From: Sweltsa coloradensis
Taxonomy: Eukaryota > Arthropoda > Insecta > Plecoptera > Chloroperlidae
DNA: 64,000 bases
NCBI GenBank assembly: GCA_024449915.1
Contig: JAMZAV010000364.1
Location: forward strand, 336,224 to 400,223
Direction: 5' to 3'
Part shown: positions 23,230 through 34,888 of the stretch, in pieces
Numbering within the stretch: position 1 is the first letter of the stretch
Layout: each line of letters opens with the position of its first letter
Translations under genes and position numbers: made by a program
The notes under the pieces: model-generated
Database searches by the model: none
What the model was told of the DNA's origin: nothing
Seen by the model: only the letters and a program-made list of their open reading frames with translations

Positions 23230-23404
23230 GTGAAAGCCGGTACACGGATCGCTCGGGCTCTACGTGGCATGCCGGCGATGGGCCCTCGGTTGTCAAATCA
23301 TTTGGCACAATGAGTAGCGCTGTCATGCCTGTTCGTGATTCGTGGTCATCGGCCGATCGTAAGGCGGACCCTCCCAGCTGGGCCAGCAGGCCTCTGGATT
23401 CAGG
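23230..23404 (+). CDS. Third visible exon of the R/S/G-rich protein gene
   Basis: A 175-base exon between TTAG (ending 23229) and GTAACC (from 23405). The first two bases complete a Gly codon begun in the previous exon, and the last two begin a Gly codon completed in the next. It encodes ESRYTDRSGSTWHAGDGPS, later VRDSWSSADRKADPPSWASR. The W/D/R/S composition recalls the DxWGGYGSDKR-type stretch near the C-terminus of SAFB proteins; this is a resemblance, not an alignment. Confidence 0.65.
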
Positions 23405-25760
23405 GTAACCAACTCATTGTTAAACTGAAGCTTACAACTGTTGTAGTACTGGGTGGGAATGGAAACTTGTCATGATTATTATTTTTTAGTCTAACCTCTT
23501 GTCTTATGTCAACCATTTCAAGCTGTCTCTGTCTTCAGGTCTTGCATGTAGCCTACTATAATAATATATAGATGTTTTTAAATTTTACCTACCGTATTCC
23601 AGATTTTCTAAACAATCTGTTGGCTTCCTATCAGTATCGCTTCATTTAGATGTAATGCCTAGGACTGACTACTAATTCAAAGGCATACATACAATTTCTC
23701 TTCAACCACGTTATGCTAGTTTCTGGCTTCAATAATGACTTACAGCTGTATAGCTGGCTGAATGCCACTGGTCAATGCTCTGGTGTTGAGCTGTAGATGC
23801 ACAATAACTTGGAATGGCTTTCATTACTATTTACTTTCCATACTGTCTTAAGTTCTTAACCTCCAGTTCTTGTTACACTATTTATGTAATTATAGGCAAC
23901 CATCAAGTAGGTAATAGCTGCACCCCTAGTTTTTCACTCTAATTTTAAAAAGTATGATAATATTATTATTCCTGAGTAAAATGGCTGCACCCCCCACCTC
24001 TTGAACTATGGTAGTTATCAAAAATAACAAAGCAAGTTATGAAATCACTTATTGTTAGGATTGCGTGCGTGCACTCGCAGTCGTCACTCTAGCAAGACAA
24101 AACATTGCCCGATCGCGATCAGTACGACAGGTGTTGTGCAGTGAACTTTTCTAGCAGCAATTATATTTCATTCGTAATATTTCTTCCATCCAAAATATAC
24201 CTTGGCCATTACTTGTGATGCCGCTTAGCAAGATGAGTCAAGTACGGCACTTTTTTTAAAACTTTTTTTGATTCAAAGTAGATGATAGAGAGTCGTGAGT
24301 AGATAAGACTGAGCTGCAATGTCAAGAATATCTTGCTATCTCTCGCTCACTAAATCAACCTTCGCCGGCAAAACATGTAAAACGTGGCACCCCATGCAAG
24401 TCGAGACGTGCTAAAATAAAGGCTGTGTAATTGAAATTCCGCCCTCAATTTTATTTTTACTCGTTCAAATCCTTTATGATCTCTCGTATTAGTATTACAA
24501 TTTTGCCTTTTTCCTGTTTAGGCCTAATAATCGATCACAATTTTCACATCAAATGGCAACCTTACTTATTATGATAAAAGAAGATTGATAGGTTTGTTAT
24601 TCCCGGGCAAGAAGTTAGTCCTTTGGCAATAGCGTAGCATGGGCGACTTACTGTATTTATGCAACTATATAATTAATGGGCTCTGGTATATTTTAAAATA
24701 TCCATTTTAAAAAGTGGGGTGCGGCCATTGTGCGATGCCATTTCAATTTGTCAATTGTGCTTGTATAGTTTGTTCATTTACAGTATACGAATTTCATTTT
24801 CCCCAAAGGGACAAAAGACCAGTTTTGTTCACACCTCTTGAAAAGATCATCTGTCTCTGGTTCACCGGGAAATAGCCGCGATATCCTTAGTGATTGACAT
24901 GTCTTTTATGACAGTGTTGCAAACCCATCGCCAAACCACTTAGTTTCCATATTGCGCTTCATTCGTTTGTCAAACAGGCACACAAAGAAGCTACAGCCGG
25001 GCAACACTGACGACGGTCAGCGAAGGTGGAATTTCAATTTACAACCATTGTAATTGGTTAAACAAGTAGCTCGTAAGTTCCCGCTGATTCAGCGAATTTG
25101 CCGAAATTCGTATACTGTAAACAAACGATTTATATCATACAGTGGTATAGGGGAGGGGTGCATCCTATAATCGAGTAAATACAGTAAGTCTGTAGGGAAA
25201 GGTCGACCAATGCTTCGGCTCGAGCTTCCCAGTGGCAAACGAACTCAATTTGCCTTTTCTTGGTATATAAGACAATTTACCTGGGTTTCAAACCTTAATT
25301 TTACCGTATAGTAAGGATGAATCCCCTTGCTACAAACTCGCAGCTCCATTGCCGCATACTTGTGATGTCACTTAATAGTTGAATAGTTCAACTAAGCTTG
25401 TTAATACGTCTACGTCTGTAGGATAAATTCCTAAGACAAGAACTGATGGACTTGAATCCAAATCAGTTAGCGGGAATCGAACCCTGGACCTTCTGCATTG
25501 GAAGCAGGTAGGCTAACTACAAGACCAACGAGCCACACACACACACACACTTAATTTTTCATCTGGAAAAGTCATTTTGTAATGGAAAGTTTGTAGACAC
25601 CCTGAGTAGGTAATTGAATACAGGTTATATGATTAAAAAATGTAGCATATATCTTCCAGAGTGCCACCCAATACTCGCAGTATGGACCACACATTACCCA
25701 GTATACAACAACCGATTTTCTGCTGCGATTGAGCACTAATGTATTATGTTTTTTAAACAG
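23405..25760 (+). other. Intron between third and last exons
   Basis: Mostly unassigned. Sequences near 23975 (ATGGCTGCACCCCCCACC) and 25150-25190 (GGGGAGGGGTGCATCC, TCGAGTAAATACAGTA) are partly inverse to each other, so an old TIR element may span about 23960-25190. A SINE head lies at 25425-25548. Confidence 0.35.
25425..25548 (-). repeat. tRNA-derived SINE, head portion
   Basis: On the minus strand it repeats the tRNA-like head of the SINE at 21596, including GCTTCCAATGCAGAAGGTCC and the B box GGTTCGATTCC. It continues with AACTGATTTGGATTCAAGTC and is cut off before the SINE body. An (AC) run follows its 5' end. Confidence 0.8.
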
Positions 25761-25944
25761 ATGGTCGGAGCCCATGTCGTTGGGTCGCAGTGGGCCGACG
25801 ATGACCGGACCGTCCTCAATGTACGCAAGCAGTAGTATGGCTCCTACAATGGGTATGTCCAGCCACTCTGGTGGAAGCGGTCCATACAGTAGTGATCGCT
25901 TTGATTCCTACAAACAATCTATGGGGCCCATACGCAAGTACTGA
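25761..25944 (+). CDS. Terminal coding exon of the R/S/G/M-rich protein
   Basis: The exon starts after TTTTAAACAG (ending 25760). Its first base completes the Gly codon left open by the previous exon, giving SGWSEPMSLGRSG. The sequence continues with M/S/G-rich repeats (MYASSSMAPTMGMSSHSGGS) and ends SYKQSMGPIRKY before TGA at 25942-25944. A low-complexity tail ending in a basic-aromatic RKY is similar in style to the RRY end of vertebrate SAFB. Four exons keep one frame through three introns, which is the best evidence for a real host gene here. Confidence 0.7.
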
Positions 25945-27375
25945 GAAACCGCTGGCAAGAACGTTTGGAAAGAAGAATTTTGCATCAACTTGTCATAAAT
26001 GTATGGTACATTTACCTTTAATATTATTGGTTTCTCAACATAATGCCAACCTATACTGTGTATATAGGAACTTCATTGTACTTCTCGGTTGAATCAATTC
26101 AATTAGGTACCAATGGTTTTAAAAAATATGTTTATTTACTGGCAAACTTAGTATTAGGTTTTTATAAACTTTTCTCAATTTCCATTGGGGATTATAAGCA
26201 GTATTTATACGTAGACAAACTGCAAACTTCTGTATACAAATACTATCCAACCAACGAACTTTTTATTTTACACCAACTTGACTTATAAATGGAACATTAT
26301 TTATATAACTGAACAGACGTAAACTCCATTGTGGTCTATTTCATTAGCTAATGACTAATGACTCAATGAGTATGTATAAGTAGAGTGCATCTGTATCAAT
26401 CAATATATTTAGTAATATTATGACCATTTGGGGTTTGAAGTCAACTGCATAGATGTATTTTTTTCCCCCAATACAAACATTTTGAGTAAGTTCATCAGTT
26501 TATCTTACAATGTTTGAATATATTTGTGTTGATATTTTATGATGTTATTTAGCATATCCATTTGAAGACCTCTTTGATCTCTGCACATCTAGGAAAATAT
26601 TCCTCTGATTCACTGAACTTGGCTAACCTATATATTCAAGAGAGCGTTCAAATATTTGTGGGCCCATCACCAACATTCTAAAATGAGTATGTGTATTATG
26701 TCTCCTGAGTCTCCTGAATTGAACAGTGAATACTAATGCAAACAAACAAGTGTTAACTGAAACAATTTTTAGAATTGTTTCATGAACAAAACAAGTTAGC
26801 TATTGATCGTTGCAGAAGAATTGGCAAAGTATTTACGTATACAGATTTAATCTTAAGTTCCTGAAGGGCTAGATTCCCGAGCTTGCTCTAGATGCAAATG
26901 GGCCGGTACGAGTTGTTTCATAACTTCTTTCTTTCTTTAAAGGTTGTTTTAAATCATTGCTACAATTAAATATCTAATAATGTTCATAACGCAATATTAT
27001 TACTTATATTTAAAATAATCTCATCATTATTACTGGATAAAACCATTTAAAACCAGCTTTTAACAATGAAATAAGATGTGAATCAACTCGTCCCGTCTGC
27101 ATCTCTAGCAAACTCGGGAATAGTCCTCCTGGTCTGTTTAGGTGTATTAAGTATTAACTAGTACTGTAGTATGGGTCTCTTGCACATAGTAATCTGTATG
27201 TAGTTTTAATTTGTGTGACCAGAGCTGTAGACTATTATTACTTGCTAATATTAAAATCCACTACTTAAAAACTAACTCATTTTAAGCGTAGTACACCTTG
27301 TACAAGTTGTAAGCCAGTGGCTCTGCAATGTAAATGTACCAAGCCATCAAATAAATGAGATCTTTTTCCAATTTT
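25945..27375 (+). other. 3' untranslated region
   Basis: AT-rich, largely repeat-free sequence following the stop codon. A polyadenylation signal AATAAA at 27350-27355 is followed by a T/GT-rich stretch (TTTTCCAATTTTGTTTGT). The mRNA end is inferred from these signals only. Confidence 0.5.
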
Positions 27376-27519
27376 GTTTGTATCTTCTTATTTGTACCTA
27401 CTATTTATTTACACTTTCTTCGCCTGAATGTTGAGTTATGTGCTACTATGAGCTACATGTCCTCCTGACTCTGAATTTAAAGTCGATCCATTGAAACTTT
27501 GCATCTTCTTCTTCTTCTC

Positions 27520-27800
27520 TTATGCCCACATTGACATATCTATGTCATCATTTGTCTTGACAACCAGTAAAGATAGGACTCCTGTTCCCTCCTGTCCATA
27601 CCCCCTGGCATTTCCCCATAGATAGTGTCCTTTCAATGTAGCGCATCTAAATAGATGTTGTCTGTCCTGTGTTCCATCACCACAGAGTTTACACATGCTG
27701 CTCTCCATCACACCTATTCTATGTAAGTGCTTTGCTAGCAAGTCATGGCCGGTATCTAGTCTAAACTGTGCTGTTGTAGTTCTTCTCCTATTCTTCTCCT
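27520..27800 (-). pseudogene. LINE ORF2 C-terminal zinc-knuckle fragment
   Basis: On the minus strand the frame reads TTTAQFRLDTGHDLLAKHLH, then RIGVMESSMCKLCGDGTQD and HLFRCATLKG. This is the conserved CxxC...H...C motif found near the C-terminus of many non-LTR retrotransposon ORF2 proteins. Only about 90 residues remain and no other part of that element lies next to it. Confidence 0.75.
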
Positions 27801-27860
27801 ACTTGCATGACATGACATTGCTATTAGGTTGAAATTGAAATTCACGATATGTACTATCTA

Positions 27861-28471
27861 CTAGGGAAACGCCAAAGTCGTTGTTAAACGAGTGAGTATC
27901 ATTCCCCATACTGGACTAGATCCAGCCTTTGGTATATGGGAGGAAATGGGATTTTTCCGGGTACTCAACACTTGGCTCACTCACTCGTTTAACAACGACT
28001 TTGGCGTTTCCCTAGTTATTTAAATTGAACATTCAAAATGCGAATCATGTTCAAAACATATTAGCGTAAAACATTAACAAATTTCCAAGATAAAACAAAA
28101 TCACCTAATTTTTATTTCCCATTTAACACCCCTCAAAAATTATATGTGTGTATGAAAATATAAAAAAAAGTTCGAGCTAACGAGTATCGAACCCCAACCC
28201 TCCGTGCGGTAGGCTAAATGCTTAGCTGCTACTAAACAAATTCTATCGATATTTTAAAAATCACATTTTTATTTATTGTGGGATTAAATCGCAATGGATC
28301 TAGCTGATTTTGTTAACAGTTTTCAGTAAACTCGTAACGGATGTCTGTTTAAAATTTCAGCCCAATCTGTCCAGCGGTTCAACTGATTTTCGACGTACAA
28401 CAGACAGAATCACAGAATGAGAGCCGTTCGAGTTGAATGGAGACACTCGGTCGCTCCGCTCCCTCGTTTAA
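27861..28471 (-). mobile_element. Helitron-like short element, family X, with duplicated inverted 3' end
   Basis: On the minus strand it starts TTAAACGAGGGAGCGGAGCG at 28471 and ends GGCGTTTCCCTAG at 27861. The internal partner CTCGTTTAA directly precedes CAACGACTTTGGCGTT, which can form the hairpin AACG/CGTT. A second, exactly inverted 37-bp copy of the 3' end lies at 27979-28015. A B-box-like GGTTCGATACT (minus strand, near 28190) suggests tRNA-like sequence in the body. Confidence 0.7.
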
Positions 28472-28834
28472 CTAGGGTTTAATCAATATCAGTAAATTGG
28501 TTCAAGTATTTTGATGGCAAAGAGTAGAGAATAGTAAAAACTAAAGGGTAAAAATAGGGATGGTTGTGGATTAAAAATGCATGTGAAAATAGTAGTGAAA
28601 ATGTTTGCATGAGTGCCTCCTTTGTGGTCTCCAGTCACCTCAAGATGTTATTTGAGGAGTTCACACCGACTGCCTTGTTTATTGCCTTGTACGATGAACC
28701 GAGGAGGAATGCTTCAGGCCTTTTCTACCCAGGGCCCATCCCATATGGAGATAAAGACATAAAAACTTTTTTTAATAATAAAAATAACAAACATACCCAT
28801 AAACTTTATAAAATACAAATAGTTTAGATTCGAG

Positions 28835-29245
28835 AATGGTTGACAAGTTGGGAAAGAATAGAGAACATGAAGCCCAGCCTGAAGGGTTGGAGGCAACAAA
28901 ACTTTTCACCTGCTGCTGATGACTGCAGCTAATTTACAGTTGTTTTGTTACATTAATCCACAAAGCATTTCATCCTCTGGGACTCATCAGGCGGATGGTG
29001 GCCACTAAAATTGACTAAAACTACGTACATACAAACAACTCACAGCACATACCTTATTAACCAAACCTGTGATAGAACCATGCAAAAAGTAGGTAAATTC
29101 TGCATGCATATTGTCATCATCAGCAATAGCAAGGCTGCTTCACACTTCACACACCATCTGCACAACCAATAAGGGGACTTCCCTCCCAACTCTAGTGCTC
29201 TCCAGGCGTGGCCAGCCGTGAGGCAAGGCCTCACCTGACTCACCT
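28835..29245. repeat. Interspersed retroposon-like repeat (family Z)
   Basis: It shares words with 32001-32170 and 63385-63712: AAACTTTTCACCTGCTG, CTGGGACTCATCAGGC, AAATTCTGCATGCAT, and TTGGGAAAG near the end. Boundaries are uncertain. A 34-bp near-tandem duplication (GGTAATCCATTTTGTGAAGT) follows at 29281-29345. Confidence 0.55.
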
Positions 29246-29572
29246 AGCTATTATATAATCATAGATCTAGTTGTGCCGTTGGTAATCCATTTTGTGAAGT
29301 GTATTTGACTATTTGGTAATCCATTTTGTGAAGTGTATTTTTCCGAGAGGTATATGTATTTGGAATGGAGTACTGACATGTGTAGCGCATTTTCCTGAGA
29401 GATTGATGTTTTTGGAATGGCTTTAGGGAGAGGGGTTGGAACATAGATATTAAACACCTATAGTAGGCTAGATCCGCAGTCTCCAATACCTCCGCACAGG
29501 CGCGAGCGTACCAAATTGAAGCACCAATCACTCCATTTCAAGATGGCGATTTGGCGTTTTAATTTATGCTTT

Positions 29573-30355
29573 TTGGATGAGTGTAGCGAGCAAAGCGAAG
29601 ATTCCATTTCACTACACTGGAGAAAAAAATTCGGAATGTTTTTTTTTTCTCTTTTTTTGTATTTTTGTGTGTTTGTCCACACGATTCCGGCTAAACCGAT
29701 AATCCAATTGCGATGAAATTTTATGGAGGCTTTCGAAATCTCTGAACTTAGAACTGCTAGGTTTTTGAGCGCAATCGAAAAATTATTTCTCATTAAAATT
29801 GCAATTTTACGATTTTTTTATTTTTAAAAATTTCTTCGACTTATAACACCTACATGCTTTATCCGATTACGAAGATTTTTTCCCAAAACCTTAATTTTAT
29901 GAATTAATATATTCGTGTGAAATTTGAGCGCAATCAAAAAATTATTTCTTATGAAAATCGCAATGTTACGATTTTTTTATATTTTTAAAACATTCTTCGA
30001 CTTATAATACCTACATGCTTTATCCGATTGTAATGATTTTTTCACAGAACCTTAATTTTATGAATTAATATTTTGGTGTGAAGTTTGAGCGTAATCGAAA
30101 AATAATTTCTTATGAAAATCGCTATTTTATGCTTTTTTGTTTAAAAAAAATTCTTCGACTTATTCTACATGCTTTATCTGATTGTAATGATATTTTCACA
30201 GAACCTCAATTTTATGAATTTATATATTTGTGTAAAATTTAAGCGCAATCGAAAAATAATTTGTCATGAAAATCGCAATTTTACACTTTTTTCGTTTAAA
30301 AAAACATACGCTCATCCAACAACGCGCCTGAAAAAGCGTTTGCGAAGCTTCCTAG
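29573..30355 (+). mobile_element. Helitron-like short element, family H2 (copy c)
   Basis: Starts TTGGATGAGTGTAGCGAGC and ends GCGTTTGCGAAGCTTCCTAG, followed by T. The partner CGCTCATCCAA precedes CAACGCG. The body holds four serial copies of a roughly 130-bp block with ATGAATTAATAT and GAAAATCGCAATTTTA words. This is a clean reference for the family. Its 5' flank is T, not the A seen in most copies. Confidence 0.85.
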
Positions 30356-31284
30356 TTTAATACAATAAAGTATTTTACTGGATTGTTTGATATGGTTTTA
30401 GCTTGTGCAGCATGCGATTGAATAAACAGAAACAATAAGATAAGAACTAAGAAGTTATTGCATGGGTATTTCTCTATTTAGTAATCATTTGATGTTAATG
30501 GCTAGTATGCTCACCTGTCAAACTGACTGACATGCAAACAAAAATTTCAAGATGGCTTCTAATTGTCACGGAAGTGGACCAATGACTGCTAATCTAGCCT
30601 ACTATAGGTGTTAAGATATCTATGGGTTGGAAGTCCACACCATTCGCAGCGGTCACGAAGAGTGCGGGTAGGCTGGTTTAAATTTGTCCTTGCTGCAATT
30701 TGTGCCTGTGTTTACACCGTTGCTAGGCAACAAAGACACTGGCGTAGGAACAGTCTGCCACTCATAAGGCTGAGCCAATACCCTCTTCAATGCTATTTGT
30801 GCATTCAGTTCTGTGTTACTTCTCGAAGGATTAAGTGTGGCTCTATGGAAGTGGATGCGAGTATTCCAGATATCAGTTCATTAATGAATAGAAATACCTT
30901 TTGGTCATAAAAGTAAAATTGATAAGCAAAATAAATTAATTACGGGGAGGCCTACACCAGTGGTGAGTAAGTGCGTTTGTAATTTTAAAATCTGGATAAG
31001 TTTGGCCAACGCGGCTAATCTTTGGTTAGGCTATACAACATGCGGCATATTATTATGATGAATGTTAAATGTTGTTGTTGTTGTTAAATGTTGTGCATGT
31101 TACATGCCTAATGAACGAAATACAATAACTTAAATTTAATGTATTTAGGCCTAGGTAGAATTTTGAATTTTTTAAAATTATTACTATGCCTGGCCTCACC
31201 ACTTTGAAACAACATGCTTTTGAAACATCAATACAAGAAATTTTTTGAAAGGAATATGGATGTGAAAGCTTTTATACTACTTAA
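30356..31284. other. Unassigned
   Basis: A 100-residue open frame at 30608-30910 has no recognisable domain and no clear splice context. Short GTT repeats occur near 31070. Nothing else stands out. Confidence 0.3.
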
Positions 31285-31515
31285 ATAAATAAATCCGTAT
31301 TTAGAGTGTACCCACTCAGTCACACAACTGATTTTCAGTGGGGGACAGTAAACCAAAGTGACCAAGCCAACCCTGTAGGCCTCGACGCAATCAACGAGAG
31401 AACGATAGTCAACCAAAGATCAATATTTTTAACAGGAAATATAGCAATCAGTGGTATGGACAGTGCGAACACCCGCGGATCATCGCCAGAATCAACAAGG
31501 CCGATTCAGAACAAC
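31285..31515 (-). repeat. tRNA-derived SINE, truncated copy
   Basis: On the minus strand it matches the 3' half of the full-length SINE at 21596, starting at TTCTGAATCGGCCTTGTT and ending at an A/T-rich tail (AAATAAATAAA on the plus strand). It lies 10 bp from the next Helitron-like element. Confidence 0.75.
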
Positions 31516-31525
31516 TTTAAATTTA

Positions 31526-32458
31526 CTAGGAAGCTTCGCTAACGCTTTTTCAGGCGCGTTGTTGGATGAGCGTAATTGGTGCATTGAGCTGCGGATGCGG
31601 ATTTTCTGTTGTTCTGTGAAAAAATCATAAGTAAGTCGATTTTTTTATAATTAAATTAAATAAAAAATTAACTTAAATTTTAAAATTTTAATTAGGTAAT
31701 CGTAATTTAAAAAAGAAAAAAATCGTAAAATTGTAATTTTCATATGAAATAATTATTTGATTGCGCTCAAATTTAACACGAATATATTAATTCATAAGAT
31801 TAATGTTCTGTGAAAAAATCATTACAATAGGATAAAGCATGTAGGTGTTATAAGTCAAAGAACTGTTTTAAAGAAGAAAAAACCGTAAAATTTCGATATT
31901 TATGAGAAATAATTTTTTGATTGCACTCAAATTTCACACACATAACTTAATTCATAAAATTAAGATTCTGTGAAAAAAACATTAAAATCTGATAAAACAT
32001 ATAGGCCTAGTTCTAGTTCCCAGAAGGACGAAACGCGTCGTGGATTAAGGTAACAACTTTAAATTAGCTGCAGTTGTCATCAGCAGGTGAAAAGTTTTGT
32101 GGCTCCCAGCCCTTCAGGCTGGGATTTAAGTTCTCTTTGCTTTCCCAACCTGTCAACCCTTCTCCAATCTCATCTGATAAAGGATATAGGTGTTATAAGT
32201 CGAAGAAATTTTTAGGAAAATCGAAAAAAATCGTAAAATTGCGATTTTCATGAGAAATAATTTTCCGATTGCGCTCAAAAACGTGGCAGTTCTAAGTTCA
32301 GAGATTTCGAAGGCCTCCAGAAAATTTCATTGCAATTGGATTATCGGTTTAGCCGGAATCGTGTTAACAGACACACAAAAATACAAAAAAAGAAAAAAAA
32401 ACATTCCGGATTTTTTCCCCCAGTGTAGTGAAATGGAATCTTCGCTACGCTCATCCAA
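31526..32458 (-). mobile_element. Helitron-like short element, family H2 (copy d), with nested retroposon
   Basis: On the minus strand it starts TTGGATGAGCGTAGCG at 32458 after A and ends GCGTTAGCGAAGCTTCCTAG at 31526. Partner CGCTCATCCAA and hairpin are present. Family Z retroposon sequence (about 32001-32170) interrupts it. Confidence 0.8.
32001..32170 (-). repeat. Family Z retroposon nested in H2 copy d
   Basis: Flanked by ATCTGATAAAACATATAGG (31986-32004) and ATCTGATAAAGGATATAGG (32169-32187), a 19-bp direct repeat with two mismatches, as left by LINE/SINE-type integration. The inside matches the family Z words of 28835-29245. Confidence 0.6.
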
Positions 32459-33007
32459 TTATGTGCCTCGTTGCTAGGTCTGAAGTAGGTCTGAGTTGAT
32501 GAAGTTATGGAGAAGTTTGTGAGGAGAAGTACGTCGGTTTCATTATGACTTCTTGATAGAGTTAGAAATTGCATCAAATGTTGATAAAGCATAGTGTACT
32601 GTACTGTGTGTGATTGGTGAAAATGTGTATTATTAATATTTTGATAACAAAGAAAACATTTGTAGGTCTATTGGATGCATTCAACTAATTTAATTTTGTT
32701 AGCATGGTGTTGATGTGGATGTCACACAACACACAAGTAGTCAACGTAGGGTCCATTCAAGGTTGTTTGCACGCAACCTGGTTGTGTTTTTTTTGGCCTA
32801 AAACAACAATACAAACATGGTTTAGTCTAGTGTCTTGAAAAAATGTTGGGAAGTATGAATGGAAGTTACAGAATTATTCTTACCAACTTGTTTGTAGCTA
32901 AACCTTTGCTAGCACCTTTCATATAGTTAATTGACAGTATATTGTTATTTTATTTTCCAGTGCAAATTACAACTTAAAAAATACGACGTAATAGTCATCC
33001 AATTAAC

Positions 33008-33219
33008 TTTGCAGACAGCATAATCTAATTTTGGCGCTGGTTTGTTGGTTGCAAAATCACGCAGAACATACTCGCTTGGTTCGGTCCGTTTCGCACAGCC
33101 CTGCTTGGTTTTCCAACAAGGTCGTGGCCAAGCCCATTCATCCTTGCATTTAACGCATTTTCCTGTTGGGTGCAACCAGCAACAAGGATGAGATTTCAAA
33201 TATGTTGTATTACTACAAA
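33008..33219 (-). CDS. Cysteine-rich exon of an unknown gene
   Basis: Read on the minus strand, an exon begins after GATTTTTAG (acceptor at 33221-33220) and may end at a GT at 33007-33006. It encodes CSNTTYLKSHPCCWLHPTGK, CVKCKDEWAWPRPCW, KTKQGCAKRT and DYAVC, eight cysteines in about 70 residues. The even number and lack of membrane segments suggest a disulphide-bonded extracellular domain. If the donor is not used the frame runs on to a stop at 32945. I do not recognise the family. No partner exon was found. Confidence 0.45.
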
Positions 33220-33277
33220 CTAAAAATCAAACAATCAAATAACAGAGAAGTATTACAGTCATGGCCATGCCTACATC

Positions 33278-33417
33278 GCCTGAAATTCTAGGATGTGGAT
33301 CATAAAGGCGGTAAGGTAAAAACAAATGATTAAGCTCAACAAGTCTTTCACTCATTGGAAACGTTCGTTTCTAAACGTGTTTACGCTACCGCCGAGTAAC
33401 TCATAGAATTTCAGACG
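33278..33417. mobile_element. Small MITE (about 140 bp)
   Basis: Imperfect terminal inverted repeats of about 40 bp: GCCTGAAATTCTAGGATGTG on the left and its diverged inverse (CATAGAATTTCAGAC) on the right, continuing through GGCGGTAAGGTAAA. The target duplication is unclear. Confidence 0.5.
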
Positions 33418-33466
33418 GTTGGCAAATAGAATAAAAAATTCACGCTACGTTGCTTTCAGTTTAGGG

Positions 33467-33953
33467 TGTTTACGCAAACCTGATCCAGATTGGTAGCCGG
33501 ATTAATACAGGTCACGTGACATTACACAGATCACAGGTTACTTTTTGAACTGACAGACCGGTTCACCATTGTTCACACAACGTAATTCAAATTTCCACCA
33601 AATTATTAGCATAGTTATCTGTACTAACCCATGCCTCTCTCATGGATCACCAGATGACGATGATGATAATGATGAGAGATCTCATCTGAGATCATGTATT
33701 TGTAATAGACTATTAACTATTATTGGTGATGTCAGAGCCGACTATAAACAAACTTGACCAATCCGAGTCCATCCCTTGCCGGCCTCGACCAATCACATAG
33801 CCGTAATCGACGATTGTTGTAGAGTCGGGCAGTGGTTTATAAGGGGGCCGTGACGTCGCACTAATAGGGTCATTGGGTTTCTCAGATCAAGATTGTGTAA
33901 GGGTCAGGCTGGGATCTGAAGTGATCCGATCAGTTTTGTGTAGACACCATTGG
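33467..33953. mobile_element. Possible MITE with GGTGTTTACGCAAAC ends
   Basis: GGGTGTTTACGCAAACCTGA at the left is partly inverse to GATCAGTTTTGTGTAGACAC at the right. The inside has no domain; an acidic D-run near 33655 is a GATGAT repeat. The target duplication was not resolved. Confidence 0.4.
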
Positions 33954-34075
33954 ATTACCAACGGAAGCGGAAATAGAAAATAAACAACGCATGCCAACAT
34001 TGAAAACTAATACAAATCCAAAATGAACTAATTTGGCAACCTTATTATGATATTTCATGATCAAAAACTATAAGG

Positions 34076-34888
34076 GGGCCTAAGTCGCGTTTACTGTTCA
34101 GCAGTACACGCAACGCGGTAGATGTAGCAGCAATGGCATTGTTGACATTGTCGTGACTATTGCTGCAAACTATAGCAATCTTTTTGGCTGCCGCGCCTAC
34201 CGTAATATCTTTGGGGTTCTAGAAACCCAAAGGTAATATTAGTGGTAGTAGTAGTAGTAGGAAATTTTTATTAGCATTTTTGCTATTTGTGTCACGTGTA
34301 TTTATGTCAAGTGTACCGCTGAACAGTAAACGCGACTTTATTGGATGAGCGAAGCGAAGACTTCAATTTCGCTGACACCTCAAAAAATTTAGCTCCAATG
34401 TTTTTTTTTCTGTCTGTTCGCTCTCTACCGGGCAAACGGCATATGCCATCTTGATGAAAATTGGAGGGGACTTTCGAAATCTCTAAACTTAGACCTGCCT
34501 CGTTTTTGGGTACAATCGAAGAAATATGTCTCATGAATATCGTACTTTTCCGATTTTTAGTGCGATATTTTCGTGACATTTGGGCCGATTCTGACCAAAC
34601 GGGTGGGGCTACAACGTTCATATTTTACATGGACATTCAGGTAATGGTGATGTATTGCTTTTTGAAAGAAAAAGATGAAAAAATTAGCCAGAATCTACAT
34701 AAATAAAGGTTTTGTTTTTTGAGGTTTATAATAACAATTAACAAGTAACAATAGAAACTTGACAACAATCACCTACGATGCATTCAAAAAGCACTTGATA
34801 AGTAAAGAGATCCCACGCAAACTAAAAACTTACAAAAAAGCTCATCCATCAACGCGACTAAAAAAAGCTTTTGCGAAGCTTCCTAATT
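34076..34888. mobile_element. Short inverted-repeat element with 8-bp flanks, split by a Helitron-like element
   Basis: Inverted repeats CCTAAGTCGCGTTTACTG (34079) and CAGTAAACGCGACTTTA (to 34340) are followed, after the H1 insert, by TT. The whole is flanked by CTATAAGG at 34068-34075 and 34889-34896. An 8-bp duplication suits hAT. GTAGTAGTAGTAG lies in the loop. Net length about 267 bp. Confidence 0.6.
34341..34886 (+). mobile_element. Helitron-like short element, family H1 (copy b)
   Basis: Starts TTGGATGAGCGAAGCGAAG after A and ends GCGAAGCTTCCTAA followed by T. CTAA replaces the usual CTAG, and both fit the CTRR end of Helitrons. An H1 body carries an H2-like long tail. It lies two bases inside the end of the MITE above. 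Confidence 0.8.

Noticed and set aside
30608..30910. 100-residue open frame
   Set aside because: Basic, no domain; no acceptor or donor at sensible places. Left as unassigned.
33569..33757. Acidic D-rich frame
   Set aside because: The D-run is a GATGAT microsatellite inside a probable MITE.
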